Origin: Streptomyces sp. NBC_01244
Lineage (GTDB): Bacteria; Actinomycetota; Actinomycetes; Streptomycetales; Streptomycetaceae
Direction: 5' to 3'
DNA length: 64,000 bases
Assembly: GCF_035987325.1 (NCBI RefSeq)
Contig: NZ_CP108488.1
Coordinates: forward strand, 6,324,001 to 6,388,000
This document shows positions 50,021 to 59,436 of this stretch, in pieces. The translations under genes and the position numbers were made by a program. Numbering within the stretch: position 1 is the stretch's first letter; every line of letters begins with the position of its first letter. Under the pieces are notes generated by a model. The model did not search any database and was not told the origin of the DNA. It worked only from the letters and a program-made list of their open reading frames with translations.

Positions 50021-51037
50021 GTGACCCCCGTCGACCTCTCCCGTTCCGTCGTGCGCGCCCTGCGCCGCGCCGTTGAGGACGGGGAGCTGCCCGCCGGTGT
50101 GGTCGTGCCCGAGCGGGTCGTCGTCGAGCGGACGCGGCCCGGGGGAGTGGGGGACTACGCCTCGCCCGTCGCGTTCGGGGTGGCGAAGGGTGCCGGAGTT
50201 CCGCCCCGTGGAGTGGCCGAGGTGCTGGCCCCGCGGCTGGCGGGTCTGCCCGGGGTCGAGCGTGTGGAGATCACCGGCGCCGGGTTCCTGAACTTCGTGC
50301 TCGCCGAGAGTTCGGTCGGAGAGCTGGTACGGGGCATTCGAGCCGGTGGGGCGTTGTACGGCCTTGCCTCCGAGGGCGACGGAACCCCCGAGGACGACGA
50401 GACCCCCGAGGGCCGTGAGGCCTCCGAGCCCGGTGGGGTTCCCCGTGCCGACCTGCGCGAGCGCGTCGTGTGCGCAGCCGTGCGGCGGATTGCGAGCAGT
50501 CAGGGGCTGGGGGCCGGGAGTGCCGTAGCCCGCGTCGCCCCCGTCGCCAAGCGGGACGGCGATGTGGTGGCGGAGTACGGGGCCGGCGCCGCCGTCTGGG
50601 CGATGCTCTGTGTTCCCGCTGCCGAGACCCCCGTGTTTTCCGCGGCGCTGCTCGTCCAGGACGAGTCCAGTGAGTTCTTCCGGGTGCGGTACGCCCACTC
50701 CCGGGCGCGGGCGCTGACCCGTAACGCCGGGCAGTTGGGGTTCCGTGCGGAACCGGGGGAGGTGGACGGCGCCGACGTCCTGCTCGGGGTTCTTCGCGAT
50801 CACCCCCTCGTGCTCGAAGCCGCCGCGCACCACCATGCGCCCGAGCGGCTCGTCCGGCAGCTCGTCGCGATCGCGGACGCCCTGCTCGACTTCCAGTACC
50901 ACGTCCTGCCCAAGGGGGACGAGAAACCCTCGGCCGCCCACCGTGCCCGGCTGGCCCTTGCCGAAGCCGCCGGGACGGTGCTGGCCGGCGGCCTGGCCCT
51001 GCTCGGCATAGACGTGCCCGACCACCACTGCCTGTGA
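50021..51037 (+). CDS. nrtL: ArgS-related anticodon-binding protein NrtL
   Basis: A 338-residue protein derived from arginyl-tRNA synthetase. The N-terminal region (GDYASPVAFGVAKGAGVPPRGVAEVLA ... VEITGAGFLNFVLA) matches the Add-1 domain of ArgRS, and the C-terminal 110 residues (FFRVRYAHSRARALTRN ... LLGIDVP) match its DALR anticodon-binding domain. The whole catalytic Rossmann core with HIGH and KMSKS is absent, so it cannot charge tRNA. In Streptomyces this protein lies upstream of lysA, as here. Its role is unknown; tRNA binding or regulation is likely. Confidence 0.9.
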   Translation: MTPVDLSRSVVRALRRAVEDGELPAGVVVPERVVVERTRPGGVGDYASPVAFGVAKGAGVPPRGVAEVLAPRLAGLPGVERVEITGAGFLNFVLAESSVGELVRGIRAGGALYGLASEGDGTPEDDETPEGREASEPGGVPRADLRERVVCAAVRRIASSQGLGAGSAVARVAPVAKRDGDVVAEYGAGAAVWAMLCVPAAETPVFSAALLVQDESSEFFRVRYAHSRARALTRNAGQLGFRAEPGEVDGADVLLGVLRDHPLVLEAAAHHHAPERLVRQLVAIADALLDFQYHVLPKGDEKPSAAHRARLALAEAAGTVLAGGLALLGIDVPDHHCL

Positions 51038-51128
51038 TGCCGCGAACCGTATGCGATCCGATGCGACTCATTGTGGTCCGATGTGATGCGCCTGTGTTCC
51101 GGATGATTTGCGAAGAGAGAATGTCGAG

Positions 51129-52520
51129 ATGAGCCGTTCCGCACACCCCGCCGGGCCCCGCCACGCCGACGTCATGCCCGAGGGCCACTACGCTCCGCCG
51201 GCCGCCGACCTCAACGCGCTCGAGGAGAAGATCTGGGCGCGCACGGTCGGCCGGAACGGCGACGGAGTCGTCACCGTCGGCGGGATCGAAGTGACCCGTC
51301 TCGCCGAGGAGTTCGGGACGCCCGCGTACTTCCTCGACGAGGAGGACTTCCGGGCGCGCTGCCGTGCCTGGGCGCACGCCTTCGGGCCGGACGCCGACGT
51401 CTTCTACGCCGGCAAGGCGTTCCTCTCCAAGGCCGTCGTGAAGTGGCTCAAGGAGGAGGGGCTCAACCTCGACGTGTGCTCCGGCGGGGAGCTGGCCACC
51501 GCGCTCGCCGCCGAGATGCCGGCCGCGCGGATCGCCCTCCACGGCAACAACAAGTCCACCGCGGAGATCACCCGCGCGATCGAGGCCGGCGTCGGCCGGA
51601 TCGTGCTCGACTCCTTCCAGGAGATCGCCCGCGTCGCGCACATCGCCCGCGAGCTCGGCGTACGCCAGCCCGTGCAGATCCGCGTCACCGTGGGCGTGGA
51701 GGCGCACACCCACGAGTTCATCGCCACCGCGCACGAGGACCAGAAGTTCGGGATCGCCGTGGCCGACGGGTCGGCCGCCGAGGCCGTACGGCGCGCGCTC
51801 GGGCACGACAGCCTGGAGCTGCTCGGCGTCCACTCCCACATCGGCTCGCAGATCTTCGACATGGCCGGCTTCGAGGTGTCCGCCAAGCGCGTCGTACGCC
51901 TCCTCGCCGCCGTGCGCGACGAGCACGGGGTGGAGCTGCCCGAGATCGACCTCGGCGGCGGGCTGGGCATCGCCTACACCTCCGCCGACGACCCGCGCGA
52001 GCCGCACGAGATCGCCAAGGCCCTGCACGAGATCGTCGCCCGCGAGTGCGAGGCGGCCGGCCTGCGCGCCCCGCGGATCTCCGTCGAACCCGGACGGGCG
52101 ATCGTGGGGCCGACGGCCTTCACCCTCTACGAGGTCGGGACGATCAAGCCGCTGGAGGGCCTGCGGACGTACGTCTCCGTCGACGGCGGGATGTCCGACA
52201 ACATCCGGACGGCCCTCTACGACGCCGAGTACACGGTCACCCTCGTCTCGCGGACCTCCGACGCCGAGCCCATGCTCGTGCGCGTCGTGGGCAAGCACTG
52301 CGAGAGCGGCGACATCGTGGTCAAGGACGCGTTCCTGCCCGCCGACCTCGCCCCCGGGGACCTCCTCGCGGTCCCGGCCACCGGCGCGTACTGCCGTTCG
52401 ATGGCGAGCAACTACAACCACGTGCTCCGCCCGCCGGTCGTCGCCGTGCGCGACGGCCGGGCGCGTGTCATCGTCCGCCGGGAGACGGAGGAGGATCTCC
52501 TGCGTCTCGACGTCGGCTGA
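51129..52520 (+). CDS. lysA: Diaminopimelate decarboxylase
   Basis: A 463-residue PLP enzyme making L-lysine from meso-diaminopimelate, the last step of the lysine pathway. TIM-barrel N-terminal half with PLP Lys in YAGKAFLSK, the glycine loop [10 protein letters not shown] and [10 protein letters not shown]; the C-terminal beta domain carries GKHCESGD with the active-site Cys. ATG 51129 has an AGAGAG purine site. It is followed at 41 bp by a long inverted repeat and then hom. Confidence 0.97.
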   Translation: MSRSAHPAGPRHADVMPEGHYAPPAADLNALEEKIWARTVGRNGDGVVTVGGIEVTRLAEEFGTPAYFLDEEDFRARCRAWAHAFGPDADVFYAGKAFLSKAVVKWLKEEGLNLDVCSGGELATALAAEMPAARIALHGNNKSTAEITRAIEAGVGRIVLDSFQEIARVAHIARELGVRQPVQIRVTVGVEAHTHEFIATAHEDQKFGIAVADGSAAEAVRRALGHDSLELLGVHSHIGSQIFDMAGFEVSAKRVVRLLAAVRDEHGVELPEIDLGGGLGIAYTSADDPREPHEIAKALHEIVARECEAAGLRAPRISVEPGRAIVGPTAFTLYEVGTIKPLEGLRTYVSVDGGMSDNIRTALYDAEYTVTLVSRTSDAEPMLVRVVGKHCESGDIVVKDAFLPADLAPGDLLAVPATGAYCRSMASNYNHVLRPPVVAVRDGRARVIVRRETEEDLLRLDVG

Positions 52521-52560
52521 CGCATTCTTCTGGGGGAAGCCCCCGGACCCCGGAATAGGT

Positions 52561-52609
52561 GTCTCACTCAATGGACCGAGGGTGGAAACTGTTGTCCATT
52601 GAGTGAGAC
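52561..52609. terminator. 16-bp perfect inverted repeat between lysA and hom
   Basis: GTCTCACTCAATGGAC (52561-52576) and its exact complement (52594-52609) around a 17-nt loop. The arms are AT-richer than the surroundings. No U-run follows. It may end lysA transcription or act as an operator or attenuator for hom. Confidence 0.6.
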
Positions 52610-52675
52610 TGGTTCACACCTGGGGCGCAAACCGCGCAACAGGTACTGATGTGAAGATCGAAAGGCGTAGGTCGA

Positions 52676-53977
52676 ATGATGCGTACGCGTCCGCTGAAGG
52701 TGGCGCTGCTGGGCTGTGGAGTGGTCGGCTCGGAAGTTGCCCGCATCATGACGACGCACGCCGACGATCTGACGGCCAGGATCGGCGCGCCCGTCGAACT
52801 CGCCGGCGTGGCCGTGCGCCGCCCCTCCAAGGTGCGCGAGGGCATCGACCCGGCCCTGGTCACCACCGATGCGACCGCGCTGCTCAAACGCGGCGACATC
52901 GACGTCGCGATCGAGGTCATCGGCGGCATCGAGCCGGCCCGCACCCTGATCACCACCGCCTTCGAGCACGGCATCTCCGTCGTCTCGGCGAACAAGGCGC
53001 TGCTCGCCCAGGACGGCGCCGCGCTGCACGCCGCCGCCGAGGCGGCCGGGCTGGACCTGTACTACGAGGCCGCCGTCGCCGGCGCCATCCCACTGGTCCG
53101 CCCCATGCGCGAGTCCCTCGCGGGCGACAAGATCAACCGGGTGATGGGCATCGTCAACGGCACGACGAACTTCATCCTCGACAAGATGGACTCCACCGGC
53201 GCCGGGTACCAGGAGGCCCTCGACGAGGCCACCGCCCTCGGGTACGCCGAGGCCGACCCCACCGCCGACGTGGAGGGCTACGACGCCGCCGCCAAGGCCG
53301 CGATCCTGGCCGGCATCGCCTTCCACACCCGGGTCCGCCTCGACGACGTCTACCGCGAGGGCATGACCGAGGTCAGCGCCGCCGACTTCGCGTCCGCCAA
53401 GCGCATGGGCTGCACCATCAAGCTCCTCGCCATCCTGGAGCGCGCCGCCGACGGCGAGTCCGTCACCGCCCGCGTCCACCCGGCGATGATCCCGCTGACC
53501 CACCCGCTCGCCTCCGTCCGCGAGGCCTACAACGCGGTGTTCGTCGAGGCGGAGGCCGCCGGGCGGCTCATGTTCTACGGTCCGGGCGCGGGCGGCGCGC
53601 CGACCGCGTCCGCGGTCCTCGGCGACCTCGTCGCCGTCTGCCGCAACAAGCTCGCCGAGGCAAAGGGGCCGGGCGAGTCGGCGTACACCCAGCTGCCGGT
53701 CAGCCCCATGGGGGATGTCGTCACCCGTTACCACATCAGCCTCGATGTGGCGGACAAGCCGGGCGTACTCGCCCAGGTGGCGACCACCTTCGCGGAGCAC
53801 GGTGTCTCCATCGACACGGTCCGCCAGCAAGGTCGTCAAGCTCAAGACGGCGAGGCCTCCCTCGTCGTCGTCACTCACCGTGCGCCCGACGCCGCCCTCT
53901 CCGGGACCGTCGAGGCGCTGCGGAAGCTGGACACCGTCCGCGGTGTCGCCAGCATCATGCGTGTTGAAGGGGAGTAA
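52676..53977 (+). CDS. hom: Homoserine dehydrogenase
   Basis: A 433-residue enzyme reducing aspartate semialdehyde to homoserine, the branch to threonine and methionine. NAD(P) motif LLGCGVVGSEVA at residues 11-22; catalytic segment AGAIPLVRPMRE; family signature VNGTTNFIL. The C-terminal ACT domain (residues 355-433, DKPGVLAQVATTFAEHG) is the expected threonine-feedback sensor. Starts with two tandem ATG codons. It is followed by thrC 6 nt after its stop. Confidence 0.97.
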   Translation: MMRTRPLKVALLGCGVVGSEVARIMTTHADDLTARIGAPVELAGVAVRRPSKVREGIDPALVTTDATALLKRGDIDVAIEVIGGIEPARTLITTAFEHGISVVSANKALLAQDGAALHAAAEAAGLDLYYEAAVAGAIPLVRPMRESLAGDKINRVMGIVNGTTNFILDKMDSTGAGYQEALDEATALGYAEADPTADVEGYDAAAKAAILAGIAFHTRVRLDDVYREGMTEVSAADFASAKRMGCTIKLLAILERAADGESVTARVHPAMIPLTHPLASVREAYNAVFVEAEAAGRLMFYGPGAGGAPTASAVLGDLVAVCRNKLAEAKGPGESAYTQLPVSPMGDVVTRYHISLDVADKPGVLAQVATTFAEHGVSIDTVRQQGRQAQDGEASLVVVTHRAPDAALSGTVEALRKLDTVRGVASIMRVEGE

Positions 53978-53983
53978 GGACCC

Positions 53984-55054
53984 ATGAGCAGCAATCGCAC
54001 CCACCAGTGGCGCGGCATCATCGAGGAGTACCGGGACCGCCTGCCGGTCACGGCCACGACCCCGGTGGTGACGCTCCGCGAGGGCGGCACTCCCCTCGTC
54101 CCCGCCCAGGTGCTCTCCGAGCGCACCGGCTGCGAGGTACACCTCAAGGTCGAGGGGGCCAACCCCACCGGGTCCTTCAAGGACCGCGGCATGACCATGG
54201 CGATCACCAAGGCCAAGGAGGACGGCGCCAAGGCCGTCATCTGCGCGTCCACGGGCAACACCTCGGCCTCCGCCGCCGCCTACGCGGTGCGCGCCGGGAT
54301 GGTCTGCGCCGTCCTCGTGCCCCGCGGCAAGATCGCGCTCGGCAAGATGGGCCAGGCCCTGATCCACGGCGCCAAGATCCTTCAGGTCGACGGCAACTTC
54401 GACGACTGTCTGGATCTGGCCCGCGCGCTGTCCGACAACTACCCGGTGGCGCTGGTCAATTCGGTGAACCCGGTACGCATCGAGGGCCAGAAGACGGCGG
54501 CCTTCGAGATCGTGGACGCGCTCGGCGACGCCCCCGACATCCACGTGCTGCCCGTCGGCAACGCCGGCAACATCACCGCGTACTGGAAGGGCTTCAAGGA
54601 GTACAAGGCCGATGGCCTGGCCTCCCGTACGCCCCGTGTGTGGGGTTTCCAGGCTTCCGGCTCGGCGCCGATCGTGCGCGGCGAGGTCGTCAAGGAGCCG
54701 CACACCATCGCCACCGCGATCCGCATCGGCAACCCGGCCTCGTGGGACTACGCCCTGCAGGCCCGGGACGAGTCGGGCGGCTTCATCGACGAGGTGACGG
54801 ACCGCCAGATCCTGTCCGCCTACCGCCTGTTGGCCGCCCAAGAGGGCGTCTTCGTCGAGCCCGCCTCGGCCGCGTCGGTGGCCGGTCTGCTCAAGGCCGT
54901 CGACCTCGGTCTGGTCGACCCCGGCCAGAAGATCGTCTGCACCGTCACCGGCAACGGCCTGAAGGACCCCGACTGGGCGGTCGCGGGTGCTCCGCAGCCG
55001 ATCACCATTCCGGTCGACGCCGAGGCCGCCGCCATCCGTCTCGGCCTCGTCTGA
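53984..55054 (+). CDS. thrC: Threonine synthase
   Basis: A 356-residue PLP-dependent enzyme converting O-phosphohomoserine to threonine. PLP Lys in GSFKDRGM near residue 66; phosphate-binding loop [29 protein letters not shown] follows the lysine. It is immediately downstream of hom, so the two form an operon. An AT-rich 17-bp inverted repeat stands 91 bp past its stop. Confidence 0.97.
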   Translation: MSSNRTHQWRGIIEEYRDRLPVTATTPVVTLREGGTPLVPAQVLSERTGCEVHLKVEGANPTGSFKDRGMTMAITKAKEDGAKAVICASTGNTSASAAAYAVRAGMVCAVLVPRGKIALGKMGQALIHGAKILQVDGNFDDCLDLARALSDNYPVALVNSVNPVRIEGQKTAAFEIVDALGDAPDIHVLPVGNAGNITAYWKGFKEYKADGLASRTPRVWGFQASGSAPIVRGEVVKEPHTIATAIRIGNPASWDYALQARDESGGFIDEVTDRQILSAYRLLAAQEGVFVEPASAASVAGLLKAVDLGLVDPGQKIVCTVTGNGLKDPDWAVAGAPQPITIPVDAEAAAIRLGLV

Positions 55055-55144
55055 CCGAGCGGAGGGCCGGCCGTCCCGGAAGTGCGGACGGCCGGTGGTC
55101 CCAGCCGGTGGTCGCAGCCGGTGGTCGCAGCAGTACCGCAGTAA

Positions 55145-55198
55145 CCGAGTTGCCGGATTCCGGAAGTCTTTCGAAGGTTGAGGAATCCGGCAACTCGG
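55145..55198. terminator. 17-bp perfect inverted repeat after thrC
   Basis: CCGAGTTGCCGGATTCC (55145-55161) and its complement (55182-55198), with a 20-nt loop containing CTTTCGAAGG. It would fold to a very stable hairpin ending the hom-thrC transcript. It is preceded by three copies of a CCGGTGGTCGCAG-like 13-mer (55089-55128). Confidence 0.7.
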
Positions 55199-55468
55199 GC
55201 CGTACGGCACAAAAACCGACGGAGACCCGCCAGATATCGCGGCGGAAACCGACCGGACCGGCGGGAGCCGGCGACACGCATCGTGCGCCTGCTGTGCGCC
55301 CTATGTCGGAGAAGAACCTTCCTTCGATAGGCTGTACTTACATCCGCCGCCGCGCATATGACCGCGGTGCTGCCCACAGGGCCTTCGGGTGTCGTACGTT
55401 CTCCAGTACATTCACAGCGAGCCAGCGAAGATTCCGTCTCGCACAGTCACAAGGAGTGTCATCGGAAG
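55199..55468. other. thrB upstream region
   Basis: No gene supported. A TAGGCT hexamer (55328-55333) is a possible thrB promoter -10, which would give a leader of about 130 nt. AAGGAG at 55451-55456 is the closest ribosome binding site. Confidence 0.35.
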
Positions 55469-56395
55469 ATGGCCGGTCCAGCGTTCCGCGCCGCCGCCGT
55501 ACGGGTGCGCGTTCCCGCCAGCAGTGCCAACCTCGGCCCGGGCTTCGACGCCTTCGGGCTGGCCTTGGGGCTCTATGACGATGTCGTCGTACGCGTGGCC
55601 GATTCCGGCCTGAACATCGACATCGCGGGCGAAGGTGCCGACACCCTGCCGCGGGACGAGAGCCACCTCCTCGTACGGTCCATGCGCACTGCCTTCGACC
55701 TGCTGGGCGGCCAGCCGCGCGGCCTCGAGGTCGTCTGTGCCAACCGCATCCCGCACGGCCGTGGCCTCGGCTCCTCCTCCGCCGCGATCTGCGCGGGCAT
55801 CGTGGCCGCCCGCGCCGTGACCATAGGCGGAGAGGCCAAGCTCGACGACACGGCGCTGCTGGAGCTCGCCACCGAGATCGAGGGCCACCCCGACAACGTC
55901 GCCGCCTGTCTGCTCGGCGGTTTCACCCTCGCGTGGATGGACGGCGGCAGCGCCAAGGCGATCCGTATGGAGCCCGCCGATTCCATCGTTCCGGTGGTCT
56001 TCGTTCCCTCCAAGCCGGTCCTGACGGAGACCGCGCGCGGCCTGCTGCCGCGCACCGTCCCGCACGTGGACGCGGCCGTCAACGCGGGCCGCGCGGGTCT
56101 GCTCGTAGAGGCCCTGACCAGGCGTCCCGAGTTCCTGCTGCCGGCCACCGAGGACCGTCTCCACCAGGAGTACCGGTCCCCGGCGATGCCCGAGAGCGTG
56201 GCACTCGTGGCCCGGCTGCGGGCGGACGGGATCCCCGCAGTGATCTCCGGCGCGGGCCCCACGGTCCTCGCGCTGGTCGACAACGGTGCGGCCGACAAGG
56301 TCGCACGGCTCGCCGGCGAGGGGTGGGCGGCCAACCGCCTCGCACTCGACGCCGCGGGCGCGAGCGTACTTCCGCTGGGAACCCAGGGCGGCTGA
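55469..56395 (+). CDS. thrB: Homoserine kinase
   Basis: A 308-residue GHMP kinase phosphorylating homoserine. N-terminal VPASSANLGPGFDAFG, the ATP motif RGLGSSSAAI, and the third motif SGAGPTVLALV. ATG 55469 (MAGPAFR) is taken because the fold starts there; the AAGGAG site is 12 nt upstream. Unusually it is separated from thrC by 414 bp with a hairpin and likely its own promoter. Two hairpins follow the stop, before rho. Confidence 0.96.
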   Translation: MAGPAFRAAAVRVRVPASSANLGPGFDAFGLALGLYDDVVVRVADSGLNIDIAGEGADTLPRDESHLLVRSMRTAFDLLGGQPRGLEVVCANRIPHGRGLGSSSAAICAGIVAARAVTIGGEAKLDDTALLELATEIEGHPDNVAACLLGGFTLAWMDGGSAKAIRMEPADSIVPVVFVPSKPVLTETARGLLPRTVPHVDAAVNAGRAGLLVEALTRRPEFLLPATEDRLHQEYRSPAMPESVALVARLRADGIPAVISGAGPTVLALVDNGAADKVARLAGEGWAANRLALDAAGASVLPLGTQGG

Positions 56396-56428
56396 TCCGC
56401 GCAGTAGAGGACACAGCCGGCCAGGGGC

Positions 56429-56486
56429 GGGCGGCCGGGGCAGGCCGCCCGCGCGGAGCCCGCGCGAAACCCGCGCGGACGGGCTC
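56429..56486 (+). terminator. Double hairpin after thrB
   Basis: GGGCGGCC-GGGGCA-GGCCGCCC (56429-56450), then GAGCCCG...CGGGCTC (56456-56486). They end the thrB transcript before the rho leader. Confidence 0.65.
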
Positions 56487-56527
56487 GAAAGCCGGTGATG
56501 GAGAGGGGGAATGTCTGTTGGATCCGG

Positions 56528-56865
56528 TAGTGTTAGTCTCAAGTGCGCATCCGAAGCCGCCATGGCTTGGTGCTCAGTGTCCCTATCAGGGACCACCTTT
56601 CTTCCGGGAGCCTCCCCGACTGCTTTGATCGCTGCCAGCAGTTTCGAGCACGCTCCGGAATCGGCGTGACATTCCCACGCTTTCAGCTCGGGGGCTTCTC
56701 GCCGGAACCACCCACGCACATGCACGTTTCTCTCCGCCGTATCTCTATCGGCGGACCACCGCCCCGGCAGCAGTTCGCGGCTCATCGAGTCGTGGCTTGC
56801 TGTCGGACAGCACAACCGGTCGCCGAGCCAGACAGGCCGACGTCCGCTCCAGGGAAGGACCCTTC
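56528..56865 (+). promoter_or_regulatory. Long 5' leader of rho
   Basis: A TAGTGT -10-like hexamer (56528-56533) suggests a start near 56540, giving a leader of about 325 nt with no gene of its own. Long leaders that permit Rho autoregulation are known in several bacteria. Several stem-loops are possible, for example CCCTATCAGGG (56582-56592). Confidence 0.4.
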
Positions 56866-59022
56866 GTGAGCGACACCACCGATCTGATGGGCGCTGCCGA
56901 CACCAACGTCGACACCAGTGCCCCCGCCGAGGGCGCCGCGCCGACCAAGCGCCGCCGCTCCGGCACCGGCCTTGACGGCATGGTCCTGGCCGAGCTCCAG
57001 CAGGTCGCGTCGGGCCTCGGTATCAGGGGCACCGCGCGGATGCGCAAGGGCCAGCTGATCGAGGTCATCAAGGAGGCGCAGGCGGGAAGCAGCGCCCCCA
57101 AGGCTGCGGCCTCCGCGCCCGCCGCCGCGGCCTCCGCGCCCGCTGACAGCACCGAGACCAAGCCGAAGCGCCGTGCCACCAGCAAGGCCCGTACGGGCGA
57201 GGCCGCCGCCGAGGCGCCCGCCGAGAAGACCGCCGCGCAGGCCCAGATCGACATCCCGGGCCAGCCGGCCAGCGAGGACGCCCCGGTCGGCGAGCGCCGC
57301 CGCCGGCGTGCCACCGCCCCCTCCGGCAGCCCCGAGGGTTCGGCCCCCGCCGCCGCCGTGCAGGTGGAGCAGAAGTCCGAGACCGTCGCTCCGGCCGCAC
57401 AGGCCGAAGCGAAGGCCGAGGCTGCCACCGCCCCCGCCGGCCAGGCTCAGGGCCAGGAAGGCGAGGGCCGCGGCCGTCGCGACCGCCGCGAGCGGGGCAA
57501 CGACCGCGCCGACGGCCGCCGCGAGCGCCGTGACCGCGGTGCCAAGGCCGACGACCAGGGCCAGGGCGCCCAGGGTCAGGGCCAGGCCGGCCAGGGTCAG
57601 AACCAGGGCCAGAACCAGGGCCAGGGGCAGGGTCAGGGCCAGCAGGGCGGCCGTCAGGACCGGACCGACCGTCAGGACCGCCAGCAGGGCGGCCGCGGAC
57701 AGGGTCAGGGTCAGGGCCAGGGCCAGCAGGGCGGTCGTCAGGACCGGGACCGTCAGGACAACGGCCCGCAGGACGACTTCGACGAGGACGGCCGTCGCGG
57801 CCGTCGCGGCCGCTACCGCGACCGCCGTGGCCGTCGTGGCCGCGACGAGTTCGCGCCGGCGGAGACTCCGGTCGCCGACGACGACGTCCTGATCCCCGTG
57901 GCGGGCATCCTCGACATCCTCGACAACTACGCGTTCATCCGGACCTCGGGCTACCTGCCCGGCCCGAACGACGTGTACGTCTCCCTCGCCCAGGTCCGCA
58001 AGGCCGGTCTGCGCAAGGGCGACCACACCACCGGCGCCGTCCGTCAGCCCAAGGACGGCGAGCGCCGCGAGAAGTTCAACGCGCTCGTGCGCCTGGACTC
58101 CGTCAACGGCATGGCGCCCGAATCCGGCCGCGGCCGCCCGGAGTTCCAGAAGCTGACTCCCCTGTACCCGCAGGACCGGCTCCGCCTGGAGACCGACCCG
58201 GGCGTGCTGACCACCCGCATCATCGACCTCGTGTCGCCGATCGGTAAGGGCCAGCGCGGTCTGATCGTGGCCCCGCCGAAGACCGGCAAGACCATGATCA
58301 TGCAGGCGATCGCCAACGCGATCACGGTCAACAACCCCGAGTGCCACCTGATGGTCGTCCTGGTCGACGAGCGTCCGGAAGAGGTCACCGACATGCAGCG
58401 GTCGGTGAAGGGCGAGGTCATCTCCTCGACCTTCGACCGCCCGGCCGAGGACCACACCACCGTCGCCGAGCTGGCCATCGAGCGCGCCAAGCGTCTCGTC
58501 GAGCTCGGCCACGACGTGGTCGTCCTGCTGGACTCCATCACCCGTCTGGGACGCGCGTACAACCTCGCCGCCCCCGCCTCCGGCCGCATCCTGTCCGGTG
58601 GTGTCGACTCGACCGCGCTGTACCCGCCGAAGCGCTTCTTCGGTGCCGCGCGCAACATCGAGGACGGCGGCTCGCTGACCATCCTGGCCACCGCGCTGGT
58701 CGACACCGGCTCGCGCATGGACGAGGTGATCTTCGAGGAGTTCAAGGGCACCGGCAACATGGAGCTCAAGCTCGACCGGAAGCTCGCCGACAAGCGCATC
58801 TTCCCGGCCGTGGACGTGGACCCCTCGGGCACCCGCAAGGAGGAGATCCTCCTCAACAGCGAGGAGCTCGCCATCGTCTGGAAGCTGCGCCGGGTGCTGC
58901 ACGCGCTCGACTCGCAGCAGGCCATCGAGCTGCTCCTCGACAAGATGAAGCAGACGAAGTCGAACGCCGAGTTCCTCATGCAGATCGCGAAGACGACCCC
59001 GTCGGGCAAGAACGACGACTGA
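56866..59022 (+). CDS. rho: Transcription termination factor Rho with long disordered insertion
   Basis: A 718-residue hexameric RNA-dependent ATPase. The N-terminal helical RHO_N domain ([17 protein letters not shown], about residues 40-75) is followed by a 250-residue Ala-, Arg-, Gln-, Gly-rich insertion, including repeated GQGQ, NQGQ and GRRGR. The RNA-binding OB fold begins [18 protein letters not shown] (about residue 343). Walker A PPKTGKTM; Walker [12 protein letters not shown]; the Q loop [18 protein letters not shown] 56866 follows GGAAGGAC. Extended N-terminal insertions are typical of actinobacterial Rho. Confidence 0.97.
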   Translation: MSDTTDLMGAADTNVDTSAPAEGAAPTKRRRSGTGLDGMVLAELQQVASGLGIRGTARMRKGQLIEVIKEAQAGSSAPKAAASAPAAAASAPADSTETKPKRRATSKARTGEAAAEAPAEKTAAQAQIDIPGQPASEDAPVGERRRRRATAPSGSPEGSAPAAAVQVEQKSETVAPAAQAEAKAEAATAPAGQAQGQEGEGRGRRDRRERGNDRADGRRERRDRGAKADDQGQGAQGQGQAGQGQNQGQNQGQGQGQGQQGGRQDRTDRQDRQQGGRGQGQGQGQGQQGGRQDRDRQDNGPQDDFDEDGRRGRRGRYRDRRGRRGRDEFAPAETPVADDDVLIPVAGILDILDNYAFIRTSGYLPGPNDVYVSLAQVRKAGLRKGDHTTGAVRQPKDGERREKFNALVRLDSVNGMAPESGRGRPEFQKLTPLYPQDRLRLETDPGVLTTRIIDLVSPIGKGQRGLIVAPPKTGKTMIMQAIANAITVNNPECHLMVVLVDERPEEVTDMQRSVKGEVISSTFDRPAEDHTTVAELAIERAKRLVELGHDVVVLLDSITRLGRAYNLAAPASGRILSGGVDSTALYPPKRFFGAARNIEDGGSLTILATALVDTGSRMDEVIFEEFKGTGNMELKLDRKLADKRIFPAVDVDPSGTRKEEILLNSEELAIVWKLRRVLHALDSQQAIELLLDKMKQTKSNAEFLMQIAKTTPSGKNDD

Positions 59023-59053
59023 GGTCTCCCCGTAGCACCACCTGCGTGACCGC

Positions 59054-59089
59054 CGACCGCCCCCGCCGCACCCGCGACGGGGGCGGTCG
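59054..59089 (+). terminator. Hairpin after rho
   Basis: A perfect 12-bp stem, CGACCGCCCCCG and its complement, with a 12-nt loop, 31 bp past the rho stop. Confidence 0.8.
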
Positions 59090-59436
59090 CGTCATGCCCG
59101 GACCTTTCCGGCCTACGGGGCCTGTGGTGCCTACGGGGCCCGTGGAGTCTGCACGGTCTTGTGTGGTCTACGGCGCTTCGCGCGCAGATGCGACCTTTGC
59201 CACATCCCGTATCCCGCGCGACCCCGGGCGGCGACCCCGCGCGCTCGGGGGAAACCGCAGGTAGGTGTGGGGTCACGGGGCGTTCGCGGGGTGCCCGTCC
59301 AGGCCGGGCGCGGGGGTTCCGCGGGCCGGGACGCACACGGGACGCACAGGCGGCCGTGGAACCCTGGGGGGCGTCCGACCGTCTCTGTCAGAGGGAAACG
59401 GGGAACCGGGCCGAACACAGACGGGCAGAGCAGAGC
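59090..59436. other. Region between rho and the LCP gene
   Basis: No gene supported. It holds two near-identical 18-bp copies of GCCTACGGGGCC(T/C)GTGG (59112-59146), and the LCP promoter must lie here but is not clear. Confidence 0.4.
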
